Part shown: piece after piece, positions 30,773 to 40,716 of the stretch
Layout: every line of letters starts with the position of its first letter
How positions within the stretch are numbered: the stretch's first letter is position 1
Assembly (NCBI RefSeq): GCF_026262505.1
Contig: NC_067204.1
Location: 14,960,522 to 15,024,521 of the forward strand
Source of the DNA: Trichomonas vaginalis G3
Lineage: Eukaryota; Parabasalia; Trichomonadida; Trichomonadidae
Length of the DNA stretch: 64,000 nucleotides
Reading direction: 5' to 3'
The notes under the pieces: model-generated
Told to the model about the DNA's origin: nothing
What the model saw: the letters and a program-made list of their open reading frames with translations, nothing else
Databases searched by the model: none
Program-made: the position numbers and the translations under genes

Positions 30773-31519
30773 AACAGAAATTCATCAAAAGTGACACCTC
30801 AGAAAAGCTAAAATATTGAATTTTTGGAACTTTTGATAGAGCACGTTTTTAAATATTAATTAAAGTAAATGTATATTTTGTAAAGATTCTTTTTAATAAA
30901 AAAATAAAATTTTGAAGAAGAACACAAAATCTTCTGAAAAATAATATCACATAAACTCATATTATTTTCTAATATATAACTATTTTATATAAAAATCAAA
31001 TTCAATGATCTTAAAAGCGAAGGATAAACCTCAAAATTTACGAATATAATGAGTGGGAATATAATGCTTATCTATCATAAAACCATATGAAATATCAATT
31101 TTTGCTTTACGCCTAATTTTTGACGACAATTAGCAAAAAATGTTAAATGTTAACACTCAGTCCATTTGAATATGAAAAATAAAATTGATATTTCATATGG
31201 TTTTATGATAGATAAGAATTATATTCCCACTCATTATATTCGTAAATTTTGAGGTTTATCCTTCGCTTTTAAGATCATTGAATTTGATTTTTATATAAAA
31301 TAGTTATATATTAGAAAATAATATGAGTTTATGTGATATTATTTTTCAGAAGATTTCATTCTATATGCCTATGAAAAGTACTCTCAAAACTAACTTTTCC
31401 TAATTATAATTAAATCTAGAATATTGTATTATGCTTAGTATTATTTCATTTTTCTCATTCAATTTAGAATTTACAAATGTCAAAAAATTGAGAGCTGTCA
31501 CTTTTGATGAATTTCTGTT
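30773..31519. mobile_element. TA-flanked nested element with long inverted repeat (747 bp)
   Basis: Perfect 24-bp inverted ends start AACAGAAATTCATCAAAA, and TA sits directly outside each end (30771-30772 and 31520-31521). This fits Tc1/mariner-type target use. The core is a near-perfect hairpin (see next entry). There is no coding capacity. Confidence 0.75.
30927..31356. repeat. 176-bp inverted repeat arms around a 78-nt loop
   Basis: The left arm 30927-31102 and right arm 31181-31356 are equal in length and complementary, with at least one mismatch seen by eye. A transcript would form about 176 bp of double-stranded RNA, an ideal Dicer substrate; any such use is inference. Confidence 0.9.
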
Positions 31520-31890
31520 TATTACAAAAGTCACATTTTAATAAAATATAATAATTTATTTATAGCATTTTTTACTATACTGTAATAAAAAATTAATTAT
31601 AATAAATTAAATGTTTATTAAATCAAATGTTTTCTTTGCAATAATATTTTTAATGTTGAGTAAACAATGTTGGGATCAAGTGTATCATTTTTCAGACCTT
31701 TCTGAACAGCTTCAAGCATACTGATGCATTCGACTTTTTTAAATTGTGTCATTTCTTCGAAATCTCTTGTGACTTTTTGATAACTTTAACACTTCTCTCT
31801 GAATCCAGACCTTGAATTTGCAACTTAATCAGGAATGAAGGAACAACACTGGAATATAACTCGATGACAAGTTCATCGAGTCGAAGATTT

Positions 31891-32300
31891 AGTTGTACAC
31901 CAACTTGTATGTGCCGGATACCATTGTGTCAAATTTTCTGAAATTAACTTTAAAAGTACTAAGTAAGATCATGAGATATAGCAATATATGTTTAAACCAA
32001 CTTATATTTTGGTTGTACACCACTTGTATGTGCCGGATACCATTGTGTCAAATTTTTTCTGAAATTAACTTTAAAAGTACTAAGTAAGATCATGAGATAT
32101 AGCAATATATGTTTAAACCAACTTATATTTTGGTTGTACACCACTTGTATGTGCCGGATACCATTGTGTCAAATTTTTTCTGAAATTAACTTTAAAAGTA
32201 CTAAGTAAGATCATGATATAGCAATATATGTTTAACAACTTATATTTTGGTTGTACACCACTTGTATATACCATTGCCTGAAATAACTGTACAAGTAAGA
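31891..32300. repeat. Tandem repeat of ~120 bp, three full copies plus one partial
   Basis: Units start at about 31891, 32011, 32132 and 32249 with GTTGTACACCACTTGTAT and similar. The last is shortened. Units differ by small indels. Short frames over it are repeat artefacts. Confidence 0.85.
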
Positions 32301-32614
32301 TCATTTTTTTGCATAATTAATAATATGGTCTTTTGATTTATTATTTATAAGCAAATCAGATTTACCCAAAAACTCCACTCCATAAGCGTTCATTTGCTAA
32401 ATTAAAAAGTGACAATGGGCTAGTCTGTCCCTTTCTCAAAAATAAGAGATTTACATAGTCGATTGTTTTATTTTCAGACGTTGGGAATGTTCGATTAAAA
32501 TCTGATGTATTCGTTCTAAACTGCAAAATTATTAGATGGAGGAAACAATTTGGTCAGATGTTTCTTTTTGAAATTTTTTGTGATGTCAATTGAAATTTTT
32601 GTTGAAATCAAAAT

Positions 32615-32619
32615 TCATA
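32615..32619 (+). promoter_or_regulatory. Initiator-like TCATA before the ARF gene
   Basis: TCATA lies 12 bases before the ATG at 32627 and fits the trichomonad TCAY(T/A) initiator. Confidence 0.5.
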
Positions 32620-32626
32620 AAACATC

Positions 32627-33172
32627 ATGGGATTATTGTTCTCTGATACATTCAAGCACTGGTTTTCTAATAGGGAAACAAGAATACTAATGTTGGGCCT
32701 CGACGCAGCGGGAAAAACTACTGTTTTATACAGATTAAAACTAAATGAAAATGTTATGACAATCCCAACAATTGGATTTAATGTTGAGACAATTGAGTTC
32801 AAGAACTTTAATATGAACATCTGGGATGTTGGAGGCCAAGATAGGATCAGAGCATTATGGAGACATTATTACAATAATTCACAAGGACTTATTTTTGTTG
32901 TTGATTCAAACGACTACAGAAGACTAGATGAAGCATGTGAAGCATTGCACAAGTTATTGGAAGAAGATGAGATGAGGGATGCGATTTTACTTGTGTATGC
33001 TAATAAACAAGACTTGCCTAATGCAGTAAAGCCGCAAGAACTATGAATGAAACTTAAATTGAATACTATCACAAATAGACCATGGAAAGTTCAAGATTGC
33101 TGTGCCACAACAGGTGACGGTCTATATGAAGGCCTTGATTGGCTTGGCGAGCAAATCAATGAACATTTCTAA
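32627..33172 (+). pseudogene. ADP-ribosylation factor GTPase with one in-frame TGA
   Basis: ARF-family small GTPase (vesicle coat recruitment at Golgi membranes). Visible are Met-Gly for N-myristoylation, an amphipathic N-terminal helix, the P-loop GLDAAGKT (residues 24-31), switch [21 protein letters not shown] and [15 protein letters not shown] near the end. The full frame is 181 residues, the normal ARF length. One codon, TGA at 33044-33046, interrupts it after residue 139, where the family has Thr/Asn. Everything on both sides is conserved and in the same frame. It is either a very young pseudogene, a sequence error, or a truncated protein lacking the last helix and the guanine-contacting CATTGDG loop. 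Confidence 0.9.
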
Positions 33173-33547
33173 ATCAAAAAAATTAGACTAAAAAGTTAAA
33201 TAATTTTTTCTTTAACTATAATTATATTTGTAGTTGGGATCAATAGAAAGGTTTTATCTCTAATGCATATATGATAGGATTTTGTATTCTCTTGGGGTTC
33301 CAAAACTGTACATGCGTTTAAAATTAAATACGTGTAAACATTGCAATTGTTTTCAATTTTTGATAAAATTCGGAAATATAAATGTTGAAATGCCGAATTC
33401 AATATTTAAATATTTAAAACAGTGTACAATTCAACACAGATTTTTATTCCGTATTTTTTTTGGCAAACCCAAATTTTAGCTAAAAGTGACAGGAAAAAAA
33501 ACGTTTAGTATTAAAAAAAAGACCGATGAGAGCTTCGTTCGAAATAT

Positions 33548-33609
33548 AGAGGGAACTGAGAATGCGCAACCATTCTCAGGGAATATTGGATGCTATTCCC
33601 GTTCCCTCT
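33548..33609 (+). other. Perfect three-way-junction fold
   Basis: The outer stem AGAGGGAAC pairs with GTTCCCTCT (9 bp). Inside it, directly abutting with no unpaired base, are TGAGAATG/CATTCTCA (8 bp, loop CGCAAC) and GGGAATA/TATTCCC (7 bp, loop TTGGATGC). Every junction base is paired. It lies just inside the left end of the MULE. It could be a transposase-recognised cruciform or a structured RNA; either is inference. Confidence 0.8.
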
Positions 33610-33650
33610 GTATGGAAAATTGAGGTTTTCAAAGGGAGTTAAAATAATAT

Positions 33651-33884
33651 CAAATTTATACTAATTTACTTCAAAATACAAAAGTATTTGACAGCTAAAA
33701 TTAGTTACTTTAGCAAGCCTATCAATACCCTTTTACGATTATTGCTACTTTTTCGAAATAAAAGTAAAAACAAATTTATACTAATTTACTTCAAAATACA
33801 AAAGTATTTGACAGCTAAAATTAGTTACTTTAGCAAGCCTATCAATACCCTTTTACGATTATTGCTACTTTTTCGAAATAAAAT
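33651..33884. repeat. Two tandem copies of a 120-bp unit
   Basis: CAAATTTATACTAATTTA starts the copies at 33651 and 33771, essentially identical over about 114 bases. It sits between the MULE left end and the transposase stop. Confidence 0.9.
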
Positions 33885-33961
33885 AAATTTATTATCAAAA
33901 ACCTTTTTTTCTTAGTAAAAATAAAAATGTTATTTTATATCAAGTTTTTATTCATAAATTT

Positions 33962-35674
33962 TTATAATGTTGTATAAATTTGAAGGTGGAAATCTGTAAT
34001 AATTTTATCTTGAAAAGACTTGGCATTCTCAACAATGAATTGAGGGGTATTGCATCCAAATTCTGTAATTTGCGTGAGAATACTAAGCTTGATTTCCATT
34101 GGGATACTTAATTTCGAAAAATACTGGGTCATTCGTTTTTGAACCTTTGCTGCCTTGACAACTTTATCAAGTAGGTCATCTAAACCCAATTGAAGCGTAT
34201 TTAAGTTTGCTGATGAGTTAACTATTAACGATTTAATTTTATCAGTGAGCATTATACATTTTTCTGTATCCAGTCTGATTGTAGACTTTTTTGGCTTTTT
34301 TTCAGATGGCAACGGATTTGGAATTTTGTCTCTGAGCCTTATATCTTGAGAAATTCTGTAATAAAATGAAGGAACGATAAAATCGATTAATTTCATCACA
34401 AATCGATCAAATCTCATGAAAATTGTTCCGCCAAAGTAGTAATATTTAATTTTTTTGTTAATCGATTCTGAAATGTTATTTGTGAGAGCTAAATTTTCAT
34501 CTCTTTCAGCGGCTGTCCATCTTTCTTGGTTTGATATCCATTGATTTTGTATGTATTTTGAAAATTCTGGGAATTTTTCGGCTATTTCCAGAATTTTTTT
34601 GAACGTTGGTTCAATCCATTCTTTCTTGCCATTTCTGCCGTATGCAAGATAGTTCATTTTTGTATCTAATATCAATTTGTCTGAACTCTCAAATGCATAA
34701 TCTTTCAAATTTTTTCTGAACGCCCTCATTACATGAACTGCACACCAATGAAGGATAACTTCTGGAAAAGAGTTGATAATCGCATTTTCGATTTCTTGTG
34801 CACAATCTGACATAAAATATTTTGGTTTTACTTTTGCCCAGTTAAAAAATGCCTTGAGACAGAATGCAATATTTTCTGAAGTGTTTGGATAAACGACAAA
34901 TTGAAAAATTGGGAATGCATGTGTATTTGGAAATTTGGCTGATATCATGTAAAACAACATTTTAAATTCAAGTAATGAATGGGTTGCATCAATAAAATGC
35001 TCTTTCACAATTTTGATTATGTCCAGAAATTTGAAAGAAGCATAATAAAAGATTAATTTCTTTGGTTTGTTGTAATTATCGACATCGAAATAAATTAAAT
35101 CTTTTGGTGACTCTTGTTCTTTGATACCCTTAAATAATTGAGTTGACTTGAATTGATTATCATCGTACTTTTGAATACCTTTGATCTTTTTATTTCCTTT
35201 TTCCTGAATTGTTTTCATTTGATCTGAAGATGCATTCAAAAAAGATGGCCTGTTAAGTGGATCATCCAGATCAAGTTTTTTGTCGCATTCAATTTGAGCC
35301 ATTTTCGGATCACCCCCCTGTTTTATAAAATTAATAAGTACCCGACGATAGCATTGTGATAATGTGTGGTATTTCTTTGTCTCATCTTTGATTTGATTGT
35401 GATTATGTGTTCCATTATATTCTGTTAGGATATATTCTTCATCATCCTTTAGAAATGAGATACATGCTTCACATTTATCTGCACTGCACCTGAATTTTAA
35501 TTTTGTTCCCCCTAAATTTGGATTTTTTTTTAATTGATATGGACAACCTGCATGGCATTCGTTATCAATGACAGCTTTCATAGCATCTATATAAGATAGC
35601 CTTTCTTTAAGTTCGCATGGTGCATCGATATGCATCAAAAAAATGAAATGAAATTTCAATATCAAAAAAAGCAC
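33962..35674 (-). CDS. MULE-type transposase (570 aa), intact frame
   Basis: The N-terminal FLYWCH/WRKY-like zinc finger has CPYQL...FRCSADKCEACISF and then a His pair in NGTHNHN (about residues 44-93). The MULE catalytic domain follows. It shows HFIDATHSLLEF with the first Asp, FMSDCAQEIENAI with the second Asp, the family Cys/His signature LHWCAVHVMRAF, and NNISESINKKIK with the likely catalytic Glu. A helical C-terminal region completes it. The frame could begin at an inner Met such as MHIDAPCELKE (about residue 15) rather than the hydrophobic MLFLILKFHFIF start. The frame is unbroken and so may encode an active enzyme. Confidence 0.85.
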   Translation of the reverse strand: MLFLILKFHFIFLMHIDAPCELKERLSYIDAMKAVIDNECHAGCPYQLKKNPNLGGTKLKFRCSADKCEACISFLKDDEEYILTEYNGTHNHNQIKDETKKYHTLSQCYRRVLINFIKQGGDPKMAQIECDKKLDLDDPLNRPSFLNASSDQMKTIQEKGNKKIKGIQKYDDNQFKSTQLFKGIKEQESPKDLIYFDVDNYNKPKKLIFYYASFKFLDIIKIVKEHFIDATHSLLEFKMLFYMISAKFPNTHAFPIFQFVVYPNTSENIAFCLKAFFNWAKVKPKYFMSDCAQEIENAIINSFPEVILHWCAVHVMRAFRKNLKDYAFESSDKLILDTKMNYLAYGRNGKKEWIEPTFKKILEIAEKFPEFSKYIQNQWISNQERWTAAERDENLALTNNISESINKKIKYYYFGGTIFMRFDRFVMKLIDFIVPSFYYRISQDIRLRDKIPNPLPSEKKPKKSTIRLDTEKCIMLTDKIKSLIVNSSANLNTLQLGLDDLLDKVVKAAKVQKRMTQYFSKLSIPMEIKLSILTQITEFGCNTPQFIVENAKSFQDKIITDFHLQIYTTL

Positions 35675-35689
35675 AAAATTTGAAAAAAT

Positions 35690-36130
35690 TCACAAATCTC
35701 GGTTTCTGAAAGAAAATGGCCTCTTAAACTTTGTGCATATATTCATCTATAAGACACATTGTATCCATATATTATTTAGCCAACACAACTTATCTGGTAT
35801 CGAGAAAATTCAAAAAAAGCACAAAATTTGAAAATTGCTCGGTTCAACATTCAAAATAAATTTCATTAATTTTTACGTACATATTAAGGTACTTATCTTC
35901 TACATATATAATCTTCATTAGATATATACATGATAAATAAAATTCATAAAACATTAAAAATCAAAAAATTAGATGAACCTTGGCAATTAAACTTTATTAA
36001 ATAATAGTTGTTTATAAATTATATTATATTATCATTTAATATTATTTTGATAATGAAGATTTTATTTTGCAATAATATAAACAAAATTTTTTACCTTATG
36101 AACTTTTGATGGAAATATGCAAATTTAAAA
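35690..36130. other. AT-rich subterminal spacer of the MULE
   Basis: No gene. GCACAAAATTTGAAAA recurs at about 35.67 and 35.82 kb. The region probably holds the transposase promoter (reading leftward). Confidence 0.4.
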
Positions 36131-36140
36131 TAATAAAGAA

Positions 36141-36550
36141 AGCCGCGAGCGAATCGAGCGGCTTAGTTCGAAGATTTTGATTCAAATCTTTGCTGATCTG
36201 TAATTCGCGGAAGCCGCGAGCGAATCGAGCGGCTTAGTTCGAAGATTTTGATTCAAATCTTTGCTGATCTGTAATTCGCGGAAGCCGCGAGCGAATCGAG
36301 CGGCTTAGTTCGAAGATTTTGATTCAAATCTTTGCTGATCTGTAATTCGCGGAAGCCGCGAGCGAATCGAGCGGCTTAGTTCGAAGATTTTGATTCAAAT
36401 CTTTGCTGATCTGTAATTCGCGGAAGCCGCGAGCGAATCGAGCGGCTTAGTTCGAAGATTTTGATTCAAATCTTTGCTGATCTGTAATTCGCGGAAGCCG
36501 CGAGCGAATCGAGCGGCTTAGGTCTAAGATTTTGATTCAAATCTTTGCTT
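36141..36550. repeat. Six copies of a 71-bp satellite
   Basis: Units begin at 36141, 36212, 36283, 36354, 36425 and 36496 (AGCCGCGAGCGAATCGAG). Each contains two hairpins, GCCGC...GCGGC and AAGATTTTGATTCAAATCTT. The first five are essentially identical and the sixth diverges at its end. The block is much more GC-rich than its surroundings. A short GGGTGTG hairpin follows near 36640. Confidence 0.95.
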
Positions 36551-36739
36551 ATATTCCTTAAATTCTTTATGAAACTCGCAACAGTTCCATAAAAAATTTT
36601 AAATTCTAAACTGTCGAAATTACCGATCGGTCATCACACCCTTCACGGGTGTGTCACTTTTAGCTAAAATTACCCCTACTCTTCAGTATGATCCATTCAA
36701 TTTTTGTTAACCCCATAATTATCTTTGCCAGGTTGCTAA

Positions 36740-38317
36740 ATGCTTATTTCATTCTTGCAATTAGCAACATCAACTGAATATGAAACTCCAACTATGGGGT
36801 GGAGTTCGTGGAATACTTATCGTGTTCATATCAGCGAAGAATTAATTAAAAAGCAAGCTACAGCTATGGCAGAAAAGGGGTTAAAAGAGAAAGGCTATAA
36901 GTATATAAATATCGATGATGGATATTTCGGAGGTCGTAATGAAACGACAGGTCAGCTTTTAATTAACCCTGAGAGATTTCCAAATGGTTTAGAACCGGTA
37001 GTCACTCATATCCACAACTTAGGTTTCAAGGCTGGCATATATTCAGACGGCGGAAGAAATACTTGTGGTAACTATTATGATGCCGACGTACTTGGAAAGG
37101 GAGTTGGACTATACGCTCATGATGATCAAGATGCAGATCTCTTTTTCAACACTCTTCAATTTGATTTCATCAAATTGGATTATTGTGGTGGCGATCCAAA
37201 TCAGAACTCTGAGAGATTAAACCTTGATGAACAAACAAGATACACATCTATTCGTAAGGCTCTTAATAAAATTACTCGTAGTATCAGAGTTAACGTCTGC
37301 AGATGGGCATATCCAGGTTCTTGGGTTACAAAGCTTGCCACATCATGGAGAATCAGTTCAGATATCGAAAATAACTTCGATGCCATCAAAAGACTTATCA
37401 ACGTCAACATGTTTTACTCGGCATACGCTGTTGAAGGCCATTACAATGATATGGATATGTTAGAAGTTGGCAGAGGCATGAGCGATGATGAAGACAAGAC
37501 ACACTTTGGTATGTGGTGCATTATGTCCTCACCTTTGCTTATTGGCTGCGATATGACAACAATTAAAGACAGTACACTCGAATTACTCAAGAATGAAGAG
37601 CTTATTGCACTCAACCAAGATCCACTTGCTCTCCAAGCTCAATTAGTTGAAACTCAGAGCAATACTTTTATTTTTGTTAAAGATATACTTGAATATCATA
37701 GTACAACACGTGCATTTGCTGTTTATAATCCAAGTGATAGCGAACAAACCGTTAACATCAACTTCGAATCACTTGGACTCTCAGGAAACATCAAAGTTAG
37801 AGATGTTTATGCAAAAAGTGACGTCGGAACTTATCCATCATCTCAACCATTTTCTGTTAAAGTGAACAAGCATGGCACAAGAATTTTCACCATCTCCGGC
37901 GAAACGAGACTTGAACAAGTTAGATATGAAGCAGAAAACTCATGGATTGAAAGAGGATCCGCAATCACATCTGCTCAAGTCGCAAGAGTTGACAGTGACA
38001 GCTTATGCTCATTAGGACATAAGGTTACATACATCGGCGGCAATGAGAATGATAACTATATTGAATGGAGAGACGTTTACAGCCAAAATGGCGGAAAATA
38101 TAACATGAAGATTGCTTTCTTATCAGGAGAAGACAGGATTTTGAGAGTCATTGTTAACGGAAAGACTAATGTCTTGAAACTAAACGCAGGAAGTTGGACT
38201 GCTGTCGGTACAAAGACTATTGAAATCGAACTCCAGAAAGGATCTAATGTAATTCGTATGGATAACCCTATTTCATTCGCACCTGATATTGATTACTTTG
38301 AAATAACACCAGTATAA
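36740..38317 (+). CDS. Alpha-galactosidase, GH27, with C-terminal carbohydrate-binding domain
   Basis: This enzyme hydrolyses terminal alpha-galactosyl residues and is probably secreted or lysosomal; the N-terminus MLISFLQLATS is a short hydrophobic signal-like stretch. GH27 landmarks are PTMGWSSWN (residues 18-25), NIDDGY, GIYSDGG and FIKLDYCGG with nucleophile Asp147. WRISSDIENNF then holds the probable acid/base Asp208, and HYNDMDMLEVG follows. A beta-sandwich linker follows, then about 130 residues starting YEAENSWIERG that resemble a CBM6/35-type module. The length (525) suits catalytic plus binding domain. Related bacterial architectures are common, so lateral transfer is possible. Confidence 0.93.
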   Translation: MLISFLQLATSTEYETPTMGWSSWNTYRVHISEELIKKQATAMAEKGLKEKGYKYINIDDGYFGGRNETTGQLLINPERFPNGLEPVVTHIHNLGFKAGIYSDGGRNTCGNYYDADVLGKGVGLYAHDDQDADLFFNTLQFDFIKLDYCGGDPNQNSERLNLDEQTRYTSIRKALNKITRSIRVNVCRWAYPGSWVTKLATSWRISSDIENNFDAIKRLINVNMFYSAYAVEGHYNDMDMLEVGRGMSDDEDKTHFGMWCIMSSPLLIGCDMTTIKDSTLELLKNEELIALNQDPLALQAQLVETQSNTFIFVKDILEYHSTTRAFAVYNPSDSEQTVNINFESLGLSGNIKVRDVYAKSDVGTYPSSQPFSVKVNKHGTRIFTISGETRLEQVRYEAENSWIERGSAITSAQVARVDSDSLCSLGHKVTYIGGNENDNYIEWRDVYSQNGGKYNMKIAFLSGEDRILRVIVNGKTNVLKLNAGSWTAVGTKTIEIELQKGSNVIRMDNPISFAPDIDYFEITPV

Positions 38318-39539
38318 AATTTAAATAAAATAATAAAATTTAAGTATATCTATAATATAAGCTTAGTTTTTGAAACTCCACCACATATATCCAGGCTGAA
38401 GTTATAATTGGATTGTATACATTGGCAAATTTTATATGGAAATTTCGATTAAATTTTCATATTAGAAAGAAAAGAGATAAATCTTATGTCAAACATTTTA
38501 CAAATTCAATGGATGGGAAAATACTGGGTTAAAAGGAAAAATTTTCGCCAATAACATAAACTTTGCGAATATATGTAGGAAGTAGTTAATCACAGAAAAC
38601 ATAGAATCTCCTGATTTATCTGTTGAAATTCTTAATACTTTCTAAGTGTTTAACTGTATTTTGCTAAATCTGAATCTCGACTTGAGCATTTAATGAAATT
38701 TAGAAATTGAAATGATAAATACATTCTAACGATATCGTATTTTTAAAGTATAATATCTCAAAAATATAAGTTAATTTTGCAAATATAAAAATTTGATGAT
38801 TTTTGAAGGTATATTACTTGTTTTAGATACACCATTAAATGGATGATTTAAATTCATTAGGCTTTGAATGGAGTTTATAGTTTCTTATGCTCAATTTGTA
38901 AATATTTAACATTTTTTCAAACTAGCTCAATAATATTGAGGAACCAATAACAAGTGAATTTGGAGTTTATCGAAGATTTTCAAAATATCCGTTTTTAATA
39001 AAATAATAAAATTGATGGAAATGAATTCAATGTATTCTGCAATTGTTTCCTCAAATTAAAGTAAATTTGGAGTTCATTCAATTTTGATAGTATTTAAGTA
39101 ATATATTCAAAAAATATTTAATGTAAAAAATATTAGATATAAAATTTAATATAAGCTACTTTACTAATCAATTGTTTTATTTCTATAAACTTTCTGAAGA
39201 AACCAATAAAAAAATAATATCGATTAAAAAATGTTTATTTATTGAATAGATATAGAAATATCAGCTTTATTTATCACTACAGTTGTCTTCTCAAATGTTA
39301 AAATGAAAATTTCCCATTCAATTTGACATCTCAAAAAATTCAAGTTATCTTTAGAACTAAAGTGTACAATGAACAATATTTTTATAAAATTATTTGATAA
39401 TTGAATACAAGAAAATATACAGTTATTTTTTCTGTGGCTCATTAAGGAATTATATTTTAATTTTAATAGATATCTCGCGTCAAATCTGATTTAAATCGAT
39501 TTTGCACGTAAAACTTTGAAAAATCAATTTTGAATCTTC
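38318..39539. other. 1.2-kb intergenic region, no gene seen
   Basis: AT-rich, with no supported coding region or clear repeat; the minus-strand 67-codon frame at 39.2-39.4 kb has no support. Confidence 0.5.
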
Positions 39540-40001
39540 ATGAGTGCAAAAGTTGGTAATGATTCAGCAGTTGAGGACGAAGGATACTCTGTATTTCTTC
39601 AAGAAACAAAAGCAAAATTGATTCTATTTGACCCAAACTTAACGAAACTGGAGATATACAATAAAGCTGCGGATTTATGGCATAAACAGCCAACAAAAGC
39701 TAAAATGGAATACAGACGAAAATCTCGACTCCGATTGCCTCGTAAAAAGAAAAGCGATGGATCAGATAGTGAACTTGGTTTCGATAATGAAGCAAAACCA
39801 AAAAGAATATCTGCATATTCAGTTTTTGTGAATGAAAAACAACAGGAACTAAAACTCACAAATCCGGATCTTACTCTCATTGAAAGATCAAAATTAATTA
39901 AAGAAATTTGGAACTCAATGAGTAAAATGGAAAGAAGTCATTATGAAAATAGAGCTAAGTGCTTTAATAGGAATTTAGACAAATACTCAAGCGATGATTA
40001 A
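39540..40001 (+). CDS. Double HMG-box protein (153 aa)
   Basis: Two HMG-box-like regions are joined by a basic linker (LRLPRKKKSDGSDSE). The second box (about residues 87-145) is clear: KPKRISAYSVFVNEKQQELK, a Pro-Asp-Leu turn, then IWNSMSKMERSHYENRA. The first (about residues 14-66) is shorter and more divergent (GYSVFLQETKAKLILFDPNL, then ADLWHKQPTKAKMEYRRKS). Such proteins bend DNA and act in chromatin. An acidic tail closes the protein. The start is the ATG at 39540. Confidence 0.85.
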   Translation: MSAKVGNDSAVEDEGYSVFLQETKAKLILFDPNLTKLEIYNKAADLWHKQPTKAKMEYRRKSRLRLPRKKKSDGSDSELGFDNEAKPKRISAYSVFVNEKQQELKLTNPDLTLIERSKLIKEIWNSMSKMERSHYENRAKCFNRNLDKYSSDD

Positions 40002-40716
40002 AATGTATAAAATTTAAAAATAATAATTTAATTAGTTTATAAATTCTGATTATTGCCATTGCAATTCATTAAACAATTCCGAGGTGTTCTCATACTACAA
40101 GTAAAATATGTTGAAAGACCATATAAAAATAAAATTTGATATAAGTCTTAATTTTCTTCAAAATGAAAAATCTGTGCATACTTTCCTGAGATTTGTATGC
40201 ATTGTTTCAAATTAATATCTATTTCAACTTGAAAATAATGGGATATCTAAATACAAGGTTAATCGCTAATAGATATTTGATATTATTGAATATTTGTTAT
40301 ATATACATGATAGCGGTTTTGTTACTATGCAATAAAATGATGAAACAGCTTTGTTATTTATTAGTCTCGATTTGAATTCAATTTTAAGCTCTAAGCAATG
40401 AAAGTTGCAATAGTAAATGCAAAGCTGTGATTAGTCAAATATATTATGATACAAAATTTTAAGACATATTTAAAAATAAAAAAAATGAGTTGTAATTCGC
40501 AAATAATTTCATTTAATATCAAATAATATTATCAGAATAACAATATGGATTAATATCCATGTTAAAATATCTACTAAATATTCGAAGAAATAATATTCCT
40601 TAAAATGATGCGACTAATAAGAGAAGTCGTGATTGCCTGTAGAAAATATGAAAAATCCTTCTTAATAATCTTAAATTTGTGGATAATTTTGATTTCTATC
40701 GATTGAGACTTTTTTT
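40002..40716. other. Intergenic AT-rich region, no gene seen
   Basis: Lies between convergent host genes. No supported frame or repeat. Confidence 0.5.

Larger units (their letters stand above)
30641..32437. mobile_element. MULE-type non-autonomous element (1797 bp) with nested insertion
   Basis: The ends GAGTGGGGGACAAACTCG and CTAGTCTGTCCCTTTCTC are inverted repeats of about 29 bp, both running into GCCCATTGTCAC. An exact 9-bp duplication AAAAATAAG flanks it (30632-30640 and 32438-32446). Both termini carry TCACTTTT facing inward. Inside are a TA-flanked element with a large inverted repeat and a 120-bp tandem repeat. No transposase frame; fragments near 31.7-31.9 kb (minus strand) may be remnants of one. 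Confidence 0.9.
33456..36681. mobile_element. Autonomous-type MULE with intact transposase frame
   Basis: The inverted ends share AATTTTAGCTAAAAGTGACA (33472-33491 and the complement at 36652-36671). Read outward from there, the right end becomes GAGTAGGGGTAATTTTAGC, which matches the GAGTGGGGGACAAACTC-type termini of the other MULE insertions. A weak 9-bp flank match (TTCCGTATT against TTCAGTATG, 7 of 9) suggests these outer limits. Between the ends are a three-way-junction palindrome, a 120-bp duplication, a 570-residue transposase and a 71-bp satellite. The left outer boundary is uncertain. Confidence 0.75.

Noticed and set aside
31893-32304. Short frames on both strands
   Set aside because: They are readings of the 120-bp tandem repeat.
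36141-36550. CRISPR-like periodicity
   Set aside because: The whole 71-bp unit is repeated with no unique spacers, and the window is eukaryotic.
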